Shown one piece after another: positions 51,615-60,172 of a stretch of 64,000 nt of DNA; the stretch's first letter is position 1, and each line of letters starts with the position of its first letter. Origin of the DNA: Lachnospiraceae bacterium (GTDB lineage: Bacteria; Bacillota; Clostridia; Lachnospirales; Lachnospiraceae). The stretch is taken from NCBI GenBank assembly GCA_910575775.1, contig CAJTEY010000008.1, positions 62,001 through 126,000 on the forward strand, given 5' to 3'. Both the position numbers and the translations under genes were made by a program. The notes under the pieces were generated by a model. That model worked only from the letters and a program-made list of their open reading frames with translations, was not told the DNA's origin and made no database searches.

Positions 51615-51709
51615 GAGAATGCTGCATTTCAAGCATTCTCTTGCGTGAAACATAGTATTTCTTGGCGTCCCGTCCAATGGCGGGACGTCTATAGAAATAC
51701 TTTTCACGC
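51615..51709 (-). repeat. Composite palindromic element, copy G (full form), inside pdxST
   Basis: In the direction of transcription: outer GCGTGAAA / TTTCACGC, second stem AGTATTTCT / AGAAATACT, bulge ATG, core GACGTCCCGCC-ATT-GGACGG, then GAGAATGCT / AGCATTCTC. It begins two bases after the pdxS stop codon. Near-identical to copy A apart from paired changes in the stems. Confidence 0.78.
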
Positions 51710-51711
51710 TG

Positions 51712-52587
51712 TTATTGTCCCCGCTCTTCCATAATCAGTTTGATTTCTTCCGGATTAATCCCCACCATAGCTTCTCCCAAATCTTCGGAAAGACTTGCGA
51801 TCAGTGCGGCGTCCGTGTAGTTGGTCACAGCCTGTACGATGGCGGCAGCCCGTTTTGCCGGATTGCCGGATTTAAAAATACCCGAACCGACAAAGACGCC
51901 CTCCGCGCCAAGCTGCATCATCAGCGCTGCGTCTGCGGGTGTCGCGACGCCCCCGGCGGCAAAATTTACGACGGGGAGTTTCCCGTTTTCATGGACATAT
52001 AATGCCAGTTCATAGGGAACCTGTAATTGCTTTGCCGCCTCAAATAATTCGTCTTTTTTCATGGAGCCGAGCTGTCTGATCTGGGCGTTCATTTTGCGCA
52101 TGTGCCGGACGGCCTGCACCACATCCCCGGTTCCCGGCTCGCCCTTGGTGCGGATCATGGCGGCTCCCTCGTTGATTCTTCGCAGGGCTTCGCTTAAATC
52201 TCTCGCGCCGCAGACGAAGGGGACTTTGAATGCTGTTTTATCTATATGGTAAACGTCGTCCGCCGGGGATAAGACTTCCGACTCGTCGATATAGTCAATC
52301 TCAATCGCCTGAAGTATCTGCGCCTCCACAAAGTGCCCAATCCGGCATTTTGCCATAACGGGGATGCTCACGGCGTTTTGTATGCCTTTTATCATTTTGG
52401 GGTCGCTCATGCGCGATACGCCGCCTGCAGCCCTGATATCTGCCGGAATCCGCTCCAGCGCCATGACGGCGCACGCGCCGGCTTCCTCCGCGATTTTAGC
52501 CTGTTCCGGGGTGGTAACGTCCATGATGACGCCGCCCTTTAACATTTGTGCCAGTCCTTTGTTCAGTTCATATTGTGTCTGTTCCAT
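51712..52587 (-). CDS. pdxS: Pyridoxal 5'-phosphate synthase lyase subunit
   Basis: 291 aa. Forms PLP from ribose-5-P, glyceraldehyde-3-P and ammonia; assembles as a dodecamer with PdxT. N-terminal [15 protein letters not shown], catalytic Lys in [15 protein letters not shown], second Lys in [13 protein letters not shown], and C-terminal [22 protein letters not shown] phosphate loop. ATG 52587 has GGAGG seven bases before it; an ATG 12 bases upstream overlaps that site and is rejected. First gene of pdxST, divergent from pdxR. Confidence 0.98.
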   Translation of the reverse strand: MEQTQYELNKGLAQMLKGGVIMDVTTPEQAKIAEEAGACAVMALERIPADIRAAGGVSRMSDPKMIKGIQNAVSIPVMAKCRIGHFVEAQILQAIEIDYIDESEVLSPADDVYHIDKTAFKVPFVCGARDLSEALRRINEGAAMIRTKGEPGTGDVVQAVRHMRKMNAQIRQLGSMKKDELFEAAKQLQVPYELALYVHENGKLPVVNFAAGGVATPADAALMMQLGAEGVFVGSGIFKSGNPAKRAAAIVQAVTNYTDAALIASLSEDLGEAMVGINPEEIKLIMEERGQ

Positions 52588-52747
52588 AGTTTCCTCCATT
52601 TCGAAACGGTTTAAAATTGCACATCAGAGAATTGGTTCCACATTTCTCTTCGGATTGCATTTTACTTGTAACTATGGTACAGTAAATCTGGTTATACAAA
52701 AATAATCAAATTGAAAATAAATTAAATGCCATATGGGAGAAAAGCAG
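52588..52747. promoter_or_regulatory. pdxST/pdxR divergent control region
   Basis: Minus strand promoter: TTTACT (52681-52686), 16 bases, TAAAAT (52659-52664). A direct repeat TGGTTCCACA (52633-52642) and TGGTTATACA (52689-52698), eight of ten identical, is a possible PdxR site. The plus-strand promoter is unclear. Confidence 0.4.
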
Positions 52748-54154
52748 ATGCTTACTTATAACTTTGCCGAGGCGCAGGGGCCTTTGTACGAATACATATA
52801 TCAGTGCATAAAGGAGGACATTTTGGCGGGAAATCTGCAGCAGGGAGAAAAGCTGCCTTCCAAGAGGGCTTTCGCAAAAAATAACGGTATTAGTACCATT
52901 ACCATTCAAAACGCCTATGACCAGTTGATCAGCGAAGGGTATATTTATGCCATTCCGCAAAAGGGGTATTATGTGGCGAAGCTTGAAGGCATGAAGAAGG
53001 TTCAGAGAGAGGGCAGTATTTCCCTGAACATTCACATCCCGGAGGAAAGACCCTGCTATGCGGTGGATTTGTCGGATAACAGGATGAACCCTGAGCTGTT
53101 CCCCTTTTCCATATGGGCGAAAATTCTGCGGAGCGTCATCTCCAATAAGAGCGGTGAGCTGATGGAGGCATCCCCGGCCGGAGGCATCGGGGAACTGCGG
53201 ACGGCAATTGCGGAGCATCTGAAGTCTTTTAGAGGAATGCTTGTCGATCCAGATCAGATTGTGATCGGCGCGGGAACGGAGTATCTGTACGGGCTGATTG
53301 TGCAGCTTCTGGGAAACGAGAAAAACTATTGTGTGGAGAATCCGGGCTATCGAAAGATCGTACAAGTTTACAGGCAGTATCATATTTCCTGCAAGTACGC
53401 GGATATGGATGAGATGGGAATGACCTCCGGGGGGCTGCGCGCCACAGGGGCGGATATCGCGCACATCAGCCCGAACCATCATTTTCCTACAGGGATCACC
53501 ATGCCTGCCGGAAGAAGATACGAAATTCTGGCGTGGGCCAATGAGAGGGAGGGACGTTATATCATCGAGGATGATTATGACAGTGAGTTCCGGCTAAACG
53601 GGAAACCGATCCCGACTCTGTTCAGTATGGATGCCTGTGAAAAGGTGATTTATATGAATACATTTTCCAAATCCCTCACCCCCACCATTCGAATCAGCTA
53701 TATGATTCTGCCGGTTCATCTGATCAACCGTTTTTACAGGGAATTATCCTTTTACGCCTGCACGGTTTCCAACTTTGAGCAGTATACGCTGGCTGCTTTT
53801 ATAAGGCAGGGATATTTTGAAAAACACATTAATCGGATGCGCCTGTATTACAGCAGACAGAGAAAAAGGATGATCGACGCGATTAAGAAAAGTAAATTGA
53901 AAGATGTGTGTATGATTACTGAGAACGACTCCGGTCTGCATTTCCTGATTCAGATCAAAACGGACAAGGCGGACAAAGATATTGTCCGTTCATTAGGGGA
54001 AAGGGGAATACGGGTGAACGCGCTGTCGGAATACTTTTTCACACCAAGCGAAATGAAACACTGTTTTATCATCAACTATTCCAATGCGGATATCGAAAAA
54101 GCAAAGGAAGCCTGCGATGTGTTTTATGAGATACTGGCAGAAAATGTGGGATAA
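52748..54154 (+). CDS. pdxR: MocR-family regulator of vitamin B6 synthesis
   Basis: 468 aa. N-terminal GntR winged helix (residues about 12-75; LPSKRAFAKNNGISTITIQNAYDQL) joined to a class I aminotransferase-like domain that binds PLP: IIEDDYDSEFR, MNTFSKSLTPTIRISYM with the PLP lysine, and an Arg-containing C-terminal block. Such PdxR proteins activate pdxST when PLP is low. Its divergent position opposite pdxST is the classical arrangement. GGGAGAAAAGC precedes ATG 52748; an ATG 15 bases earlier is too early for that SD. Role assigned by architecture plus neighbours. Confidence 0.92.
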   Translation: MLTYNFAEAQGPLYEYIYQCIKEDILAGNLQQGEKLPSKRAFAKNNGISTITIQNAYDQLISEGYIYAIPQKGYYVAKLEGMKKVQREGSISLNIHIPEERPCYAVDLSDNRMNPELFPFSIWAKILRSVISNKSGELMEASPAGGIGELRTAIAEHLKSFRGMLVDPDQIVIGAGTEYLYGLIVQLLGNEKNYCVENPGYRKIVQVYRQYHISCKYADMDEMGMTSGGLRATGADIAHISPNHHFPTGITMPAGRRYEILAWANEREGRYIIEDDYDSEFRLNGKPIPTLFSMDACEKVIYMNTFSKSLTPTIRISYMILPVHLINRFYRELSFYACTVSNFEQYTLAAFIRQGYFEKHINRMRLYYSRQRKRMIDAIKKSKLKDVCMITENDSGLHFLIQIKTDKADKDIVRSLGERGIRVNALSEYFFTPSEMKHCFIINYSNADIEKAKEACDVFYEILAENVG

Positions 54155-54275
54155 GATACAGGCGGAGGGGCAGTCTACAATTCGTAGATTGCTCTTTTTA
54201 TATGGATGGCGTATAAAAGAAGGTACAGACGGGGCAGGAATTGCCGGGAACCGGTGAGAGGAAATAGGAATCAGT

Positions 54276-56027
54276 ATGGACAATATGAAATTCGGCAGAT
54301 TTATACGGGAATCAAGACAGGCCAAAGGGATGACCCAGAAGCAGCTTGCGGAGAAAATTCATGTCTCCGACAAGGCGGTTTCCAAGTGGGAGAACGGCGT
54401 AGGATTTCCCGACATCAAAATTTTGGAACCGCTGGCAAAGAGTCTGGGTGTGAATCTCTTGGAGTTAATGCAGAGTGAAAGAAATGAGGAACCAGAGATA
54501 GACAGGCAGGAGGCGGAACAGATCGTGGCACAGACCATTTCCCAGTCCGGACAGGAGGATGAGTGGAGGCGGCGTATGTGGAAGGTCAAGGTGCTCTTGG
54601 GAGCCTGCGTCTGCGGTGTTCTCTATCTGATCTGTGTGGGAGTAGGCTATCTGGCGGGACACAAGGACGGGCAGTTCTCCGGGCTGCTGTCCGGGGCGGC
54701 GGGCGGCGCATGGTATGAAAGCCCGGTGTTATTCTATGTGTGGGCAGGCGCGCTCGTGATCATATGCGGGGCGGGAGCGGTGTATCTTCTCTGGAAGAAC
54801 GAGAGCATCCGGGAAGTGAAGATCGGCCGGCATAAGGTGAAGAGCCTTTTGACCATCCTCATGGATATGCTGGTGGTGTTTTTGCTCCACACTTATCTGT
54901 CCAATATCGCCAACAACGAAAAACAGCTTGCCATGCTGCCGGAGGCAATCCCGGTAAACGCTTATGTCAGCACGGCGGACGGGAGTAGACAGTCGGGCAT
55001 TTTCATAAAAGACAGTCTTGTGCAGGGGCTTCTGGACTCGGCATATGTTGACAGGCTGAAAATGGATGTGCGCCTCAAAGCAGGGATTGACCGGGTCATT
55101 CCCGGAGAGTGGCATACGCTGAATTTGTTTCTGGACGGGGTAAACTGCATTGAGGCGATGGGCGGCATTGAGGAGATCGATGTGGTGTGGAATGCGGGTG
55201 CGGATGCCTCGATTTTACAGGGATCCGAGGCGAAATGTATCGTTTCCAAAGAGCTTTTTGACAGGAAGGGATGGAAGCTGGGAGATCAGGTGACGCTCTG
55301 CCAGTGGTACTACTACCGTAAGGATGAGCGTTACGCAGAACTTTTTGCGGGTCCTTTACAGACGGTAGAGTACGAGATTGCCGGATATGTAGATATGCGG
55401 GGCAGGTGGGATGATCAGTTCGCAGTGCCGCCGGACGTGATTGTACCCTTTCATGCGGTCAGAAATACTTATGCCGAAGAGGGGATTCCTTTCTTTGCAA
55501 GTTCGGCAGCTTTTCAGGTTTCGGACGCGCTTTCACTGAATGCCTTCAAACAGGAGATGAAGGATCTGGGATTCCAAAGTGTTGTGCAAACGGAATTAGA
55601 CCAATCTGTAAACGGCGTGGCGTTAAATGTCAATGACGCCGCCTTTATCAGCACGGCGGAGCATCTGCGGCAGGTGATCGACACGGTGCGCGCATTCTTT
55701 CCCTTTCTCCTCATTTTGATTGTGGGGGTAGGATATCTGATTACACTTCTGCTTTTACAGAGCAGGAAAAAGGAAATGGCGCTGCTTCGTTCGATCGGGT
55801 TGAACAGGTACCAATGTTTCCGGGTCTTTTTCGTGGATCAGCTTATCTTAGTCATTACGGGAGTTGTGGCGGGAAGTGTGCTATCGGTGCTGATCCAGGG
55901 CAATTACGGGGGAAGCTCCGCGCTGGCAGGCGGACTGGTGGGCATCTGCTATATGGCTGGTAACAGTCTGGCGCTGTGGAAGCTGTTGGATGTGAGTGTG
56001 ATGGAAGCGTTGTTTGTGGAAGGATGA
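54276..56027 (+). CDS. XRE DNA-binding domain fused to an FtsX-type ABC permease
   Basis: 583 aa. Residues 1-65: XRE HTH (MTQKQLAEKIHVSDKAVSKWENGVGFPDIKILEPLA). Then a charged linker and two helices (about 105-125, 150-170). From about 190 on an FtsX/MacB-like permease: first helix, a large extracytoplasmic domain (about 210-465), and three C-terminal helices (FLLILIVGVGYLITLLLL, FFVDQLILVITGVVAGSVLSVLI, GLVGICYMAGNSLALWKLL), with KKEMALLRSIGLNRYQ, the coupling helix. An HTH on a transporter subunit would place a DNA-binding head under the membrane, so it may sense transport and control its operon. First of three genes. Confidence 0.88.
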   Translation: MDNMKFGRFIRESRQAKGMTQKQLAEKIHVSDKAVSKWENGVGFPDIKILEPLAKSLGVNLLELMQSERNEEPEIDRQEAEQIVAQTISQSGQEDEWRRRMWKVKVLLGACVCGVLYLICVGVGYLAGHKDGQFSGLLSGAAGGAWYESPVLFYVWAGALVIICGAGAVYLLWKNESIREVKIGRHKVKSLLTILMDMLVVFLLHTYLSNIANNEKQLAMLPEAIPVNAYVSTADGSRQSGIFIKDSLVQGLLDSAYVDRLKMDVRLKAGIDRVIPGEWHTLNLFLDGVNCIEAMGGIEEIDVVWNAGADASILQGSEAKCIVSKELFDRKGWKLGDQVTLCQWYYYRKDERYAELFAGPLQTVEYEIAGYVDMRGRWDDQFAVPPDVIVPFHAVRNTYAEEGIPFFASSAAFQVSDALSLNAFKQEMKDLGFQSVVQTELDQSVNGVALNVNDAAFISTAEHLRQVIDTVRAFFPFLLILIVGVGYLITLLLLQSRKKEMALLRSIGLNRYQCFRVFFVDQLILVITGVVAGSVLSVLIQGNYGGSSALAGGLVGICYMAGNSLALWKLLDVSVMEALFVEG

Positions 56028-56040
56028 AACGGAGGTAAAA

Positions 56041-56712
56041 ATGGAGATATTGCGTGCGGAACATGTGTCTTACAGCTATCAGAGCAAGTACCAGAAGGTG
56101 GAGGCGGTGAAGGATGTAAGCTGTGTCTTTGAGAAGGGAAAATTCTATGCAATTGTGGGCGAGTCGGGCAGTGGCAAGAGCACCTTTCTTTCTCTTCTGG
56201 CCGGATTAGACCAGCCTTGCGAGGGAACGATTTATGTGGAGGGGGAGCCGTTATGCGATATGGACAGGGACGCTTACCGTCTGAACCGGGCGGCGGTGGT
56301 GTATCAGGCGTTTCACCTGTTTCCGCTTTTGACGGCGCAGGAGAATGTGATGCTGCCGTTGGAATGTAAGAAAATGCGGAAAAAGGAGGCTGCCAGACAT
56401 GCCAGACAGCTTTTGGAGCGGGTGGGACTGGAATCCAGGATATGCAGGCAGTTCCCGAAGATGATGAGCGGCGGGGAACAGCAGCGGGTGGCGATTGCCC
56501 GGGCGGTGGCCGCAGGCGGGGAGATCATTCTGGCAGACGAACCGACGGGCAATCTGGATTCGGGGAATGAGGAGAATGTGGTGGCGCTCTTAAAGGAGCT
56601 TTCCCATGAGGACGGCTATACGGTGATCGTTATTACGCATAACCAGAGAGTAGCGGACGAGACGGATCATGTCTTTCGTATGAAGGATGGAAGCATGGAG
56701 CAGATACGCTAG
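56041..56712 (+). CDS. ABC ATPase, LolD/MacB-type
   Basis: 223 aa. Walker A VGESGSGKSTF, Q-loop VVYQAFHLFP, signature MSGGEQQRVAIARAV, Walker B IILADEPTGNLD, VIVITHNQRVADETDHVF. It would power the two flanking FtsX-type permeases, forming a lipoprotein-release, antimicrobial-peptide or mechanical-signal class complex rather than a solute pump. GGAGGTAAAA precedes the ATG; a GTG 27 bases earlier lies within the upstream gene. The partner permeases are 13 bp upstream and 42 bp downstream. Confidence 0.93.
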   Translation: MEILRAEHVSYSYQSKYQKVEAVKDVSCVFEKGKFYAIVGESGSGKSTFLSLLAGLDQPCEGTIYVEGEPLCDMDRDAYRLNRAAVVYQAFHLFPLLTAQENVMLPLECKKMRKKEAARHARQLLERVGLESRICRQFPKMMSGGEQQRVAIARAVAAGGEIILADEPTGNLDSGNEENVVALLKELSHEDGYTVIVITHNQRVADETDHVFRMKDGSMEQIR

Positions 56713-56754
56713 CAACGCGGAAAGTTGATATGCGGGATGAGGAAGGAGTTTGGT

Positions 56755-58593
56755 ATGCTGCTTTTTAAGAATAGTATGCGTCAGCTTTTTCGTATGAAGG
56801 GGAGAGCCGCCCTGTTTTTGCTGCTGCTTATTTTTGCGTCGGGGCTTTGCAGTATCGGCAGGGAGTTTCTGGTTACGAATCAGGCTAAAATGGAAGCCTA
56901 CGAGGATTCCTTTATGACTATCGGAACGGTGGAGCAGAAGGCAGATCAGGTGGAAGAGCGGCGGATCTGGGATGCGGAAATCAAGGACTACCGCATTTAC
57001 AATAGTTCGGTTTATGATTCCTATGTGCCTTTGTCCGTGCTGGACTTTGAGGGCGCGGATTATCTGTCCGGGCCGGAGCGAAGATGTTTTTACGGCTCTT
57101 ACATGCCGGAGTATGAGATGTACGGTCTGGGCATGAGCCTCAGCGAGATCGTGGAGGGATCGCCGGTGGAAGATGCAGTGCCCGACCATCCGATTGCCTT
57201 TCAGGTAACCAGGGTGCTTGCCGGACAGGGAGGAATCAGGGACGGACATGTCATTTCTTTCTGCGATCACTATAATCCGAAGCCGGAGAAACTGTATGCG
57301 GACAAGACTTATGTGATGTCTATTGCTTATAGACCGGGACATGAGGATCAGCAGGAGTTTGAGGGGGATGATGTTACAGAATACATCCCTTACACGGTTC
57401 TGGAATCCGATCAGGTTGATATTGACGGCAACAAAGTGCCGGATGACGTGGAAGAGGGACATTTTTGCGATGAGGTGACGGAAGGGTTTTATGAATCGGA
57501 CAAAGGCAGGCGCTGGCTGAATGTAATAGCCTCATGGAATTATCTGCGGCATACTTTCCCGGTAACGGGCACAGACGACATTAATCTGCTGATGCCTTTC
57601 TACAATGGCAATGCATATATCAGCCAGGGCAGGGAGTTTACGGCAAAGGAGTATGCGAACGGGGACAGGGTATGTCTTGTGTCGGAACTGTTTGCCCGGC
57701 GTGCCGGGCTTGCAATCGGGGATGAACTGCCTCTCGCGTTACGGTATGCAAATTACAGGCGGACTGCAGGACGGGCGTTTGCAACCAACAGTGCGGCGGC
57801 ATTTTCGCTGATCAATGCCAAAGGGGAGATTTACCCGGTTTTTGAGGAGGGCAATTATGAAATTGTAGGTGTGTACGGCGGACAGTCGGGAATACGGGAT
57901 GATTACGGAATGGGCTATAATGAGATCATCATTCCCAGCCGTTCCGTGAAGAACAGCGATGCGGATAACATTCTGGAGAGCGGACCAATGGTGGGAAGCA
58001 ACACTTCTTTCCGCATTGCCAACGGAACCATCGACGAGTATATGGAGAAGTGGAACAAATTGCAGATTTCTAATCTGGAAATCACTTTTTATGACGGAGG
58101 CTATTCAGAACTGGAGGCAAATATCAACAATATGAAGTATATTGCCAGACTGCTGCTTGTTATGGGCGTGATCATGGTACTGATGGTGCTCGGTTATTTT
58201 TCCTGGCTGTTTATCTTAAAACAGAAGGAGCGGACGGCGGTGGAGCGGTGCCTGGGTTTTCGGAAGCGGCATAGTTTTGCTTCCCTGTTTTCGGGCATTT
58301 TCCTGCTGATTCTGGTGGGAAGCGTATGCGGCAGTGTGGCGGGCAGTTACTTGTCGGGAGAGATCGAGGGGAAGATTGCAAGGGAAGATTATTATGATAA
58401 AACCTTTGGAAACAGCGTGGCCACGGATATGGGAAAAACGGAGGCAAAGTCTTATGAGCGGGAAGAGCCGTTAAAGACGGCGGCCGAGTGTGCACTGGCA
58501 ATTGTTGCGGCCGGAACGGTGATCGCGGCTGCTGGGATTTATGTAAACTTACAAAAAGAGCCCATGAAGATGCTGGCGGGGAGAACGGAATAG
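56755..58593 (+). CDS. FtsX-type ABC permease
   Basis: 612 aa. One N-terminal helix (RAALFLLLLIFASGLCSIG), an unusually large external domain (about residues 40-460) and three C-terminal helices (LLLVMGVIMVLMVLGYFSWLFIL, SGIFLLILVGSVCGSVAGSYL, LAIVAAGTVIAAAGIYV) with KERTAVERCLGFRKRHSF as coupling helix. Pairs with the XRE-FtsX protein as a heterodimer driven by the ATPase between them. AAGGAG before ATG 56755; a TTG 30 bases earlier is less likely. No bacteriocin or two-component genes adjoin, so cargo is unknown. Confidence 0.9.
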   Translation: MLLFKNSMRQLFRMKGRAALFLLLLIFASGLCSIGREFLVTNQAKMEAYEDSFMTIGTVEQKADQVEERRIWDAEIKDYRIYNSSVYDSYVPLSVLDFEGADYLSGPERRCFYGSYMPEYEMYGLGMSLSEIVEGSPVEDAVPDHPIAFQVTRVLAGQGGIRDGHVISFCDHYNPKPEKLYADKTYVMSIAYRPGHEDQQEFEGDDVTEYIPYTVLESDQVDIDGNKVPDDVEEGHFCDEVTEGFYESDKGRRWLNVIASWNYLRHTFPVTGTDDINLLMPFYNGNAYISQGREFTAKEYANGDRVCLVSELFARRAGLAIGDELPLALRYANYRRTAGRAFATNSAAAFSLINAKGEIYPVFEEGNYEIVGVYGGQSGIRDDYGMGYNEIIIPSRSVKNSDADNILESGPMVGSNTSFRIANGTIDEYMEKWNKLQISNLEITFYDGGYSELEANINNMKYIARLLLVMGVIMVLMVLGYFSWLFILKQKERTAVERCLGFRKRHSFASLFSGIFLLILVGSVCGSVAGSYLSGEIEGKIAREDYYDKTFGNSVATDMGKTEAKSYEREEPLKTAAECALAIVAAGTVIAAAGIYVNLQKEPMKMLAGRTE

Positions 58594-58604
58594 CATGCTG
58601 TGGC

Positions 58605-58631
58605 GCACGGGTCTATTTCTCGAACCCGTGC
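58605..58631. other. Hairpin between convergent permease and MATE genes
   Basis: GCACGGGT / ACCCGTGC (8 bp, 11-base loop) covering the MATE stop codon; no strong T-run. May serve as a shared transcript end. Confidence 0.4.
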
Positions 58632-59974
58632 ACCCAGTCTGCTTTCAGAAAATAGATAAGAAAAACAATGGAACTTAAGCTCCATGTCAGCGGATAGGCC
58701 CAGAAAATCATCTGGATTTTCGGGATAAAGTGCAGGATGACTGTAATGTAGCTTACCCGGACGATGCACCAGAAGCAGAGCATGGTAAGCATCGGCACGG
58801 CGGCTTTTCCCGCGCCCCGTAAGATTCCCGCGATGCAGTGGGAGAAGGAGAGCAGGAAGTAGAAGAGCGTGACCGTCCTTGCGTGGGTCGTCCCGTATGC
58901 GATCACCTCTGTCGTGCGGTTGAATGCGGCAATCAGGGACGGAATGGTCAGGTAGATAATGATGCCCACAAGTTCCGCTGTGAGGATGGAGCAGAGGATG
59001 CCGAAACGTGCCCCCTTTTTGGCGCGCTCGTACTGTTTTGCACCAAGGTTCTGGCTGATGAAGGTGGTCAGTGCCATAGCAAAACAGGTTATGGGCAGAA
59101 AGCCGAAGCCCTCGATCTTGGAGTAGGCGCCGCTGCCGGCGACAGCCATCTTGCCGAATTTGTTGATGTTGGACTGTACCACCACGTTGGCGAGTGCAAT
59201 GATGGAATTTTGAAATCCAGCGGGCAGTCCGTTTGAGATTACCTCATGGAGTATGGGAAGGTCAAAACGGATGCGCAGTATGGATACCCGATAGTCATCC
59301 GGGCTCTTGCGGGTCAGCCGCCAGAGGCATAAAAATGCGCTGATAAACTGGGAAAGGATCGTAGCCAGGGCGGTAGCGCCGACACCGAAACCCAGCACGG
59401 CGATAAACAGCAAATCCAGCACAATGTTGATGGCGGATGACACGATCAGATAAATGAGCGGGTGGCGGCTGTCCCCGACAGACTGCAAAATGCCCACAAA
59501 GACATTGTACATGACAAAGGACAGGGAGCCGAGAAAATAGATGCGGAAATAGACTGTGGATTCGGGCAGCACATCGGCGGGCGTTCCCATCCATATGAGG
59601 ATTCGGGAAGTCAGGATGGTGCCTGCAACAGTCAAAAAGACGCCGGAAGCCAGTCCGAAAGCGACTGTCGTGTGTACGGCTTTCTGTACTTCCTCTGTTT
59701 TCTGCGCGCCGTAATACCGGGCAATCACAACCCCGGCGCCCACAGCGATGCCTTGAAAAAAGCCGACCATCAGAAAAATAAGGTTGCCAGAGGAGCTGAC
59801 TGCGGCGAGTGCATTGCTGCCGAGGAAATTTCCCACAATGAGAGAGTCGGCGGTATTGTATAACTGTTGAAAAAGGTTGCCTAAAAAGAGCGGGAACGCA
59901 AAGGCGATGAGCTGTTTCCAGATGCAGCCTTCGGTCAGCAGTGTGGTTTTTGCAGTATGTTTTCCAGTGTTCAT
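58613..59974 (-). CDS. MATE-family efflux protein
   Basis: 453 aa, about twelve transmembrane helices in two similar halves, typical of MATE drug/sodium or drug/proton antiporters (LFLGNLFQQLYNTADSLIVGNFLG, SGAYSKIEGFGFLPITCFAMALTTFISQN). GGAGG five bases before ATG 59974 on the minus strand decides the start; an upstream in-frame ATG lacks an SD. Possible substrates include cationic drugs, flavonoids or cell products; none is indicated by neighbours. It converges on the FtsX gene. Confidence 0.93.
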   Translation of the reverse strand: MNTGKHTAKTTLLTEGCIWKQLIAFAFPLFLGNLFQQLYNTADSLIVGNFLGSNALAAVSSSGNLIFLMVGFFQGIAVGAGVVIARYYGAQKTEEVQKAVHTTVAFGLASGVFLTVAGTILTSRILIWMGTPADVLPESTVYFRIYFLGSLSFVMYNVFVGILQSVGDSRHPLIYLIVSSAINIVLDLLFIAVLGFGVGATALATILSQFISAFLCLWRLTRKSPDDYRVSILRIRFDLPILHEVISNGLPAGFQNSIIALANVVVQSNINKFGKMAVAGSGAYSKIEGFGFLPITCFAMALTTFISQNLGAKQYERAKKGARFGILCSILTAELVGIIIYLTIPSLIAAFNRTTEVIAYGTTHARTVTLFYFLLSFSHCIAGILRGAGKAAVPMLTMLCFWCIVRVSYITVILHFIPKIQMIFWAYPLTWSLSSIVFLIYFLKADWVHGFEK

Positions 59975-60026
59975 GTTTCCTCCATGCCAAAACGGCATCA
60001 CACAGATTTCTGTTATCTTATGTTAC

Positions 60027-60034
60027 ATTATAGC
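60027..60034 (-). promoter_or_regulatory. Extended -10 of the MATE gene
   Basis: On the minus strand GCTATAAT with an upstream T gives TGC-TATAAT, an extended -10, about 50 bases before the start codon. The -35 is poor. Confidence 0.5.
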
Positions 60035-60172
60035 ACAATCGTTCCGACAGGATAGCTTTCTTGGCACATCTGTCTATTTTTTTGTATGGAGATGCCTCCT
60101 TGTGGCTAAATTATAAGTAAGAGCGGCATATTATAAAAGAAATCAGATTTGCGGCCGCAGGAGGAAAACAGC

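Noticed and set aside
51571..51636. N-terminal extension of PdxT starting MLEMQHSPCR
   Set aside because: It begins in palindromic copy G; PdxT proteins normally start at the ATG with GGAGG at 51570.
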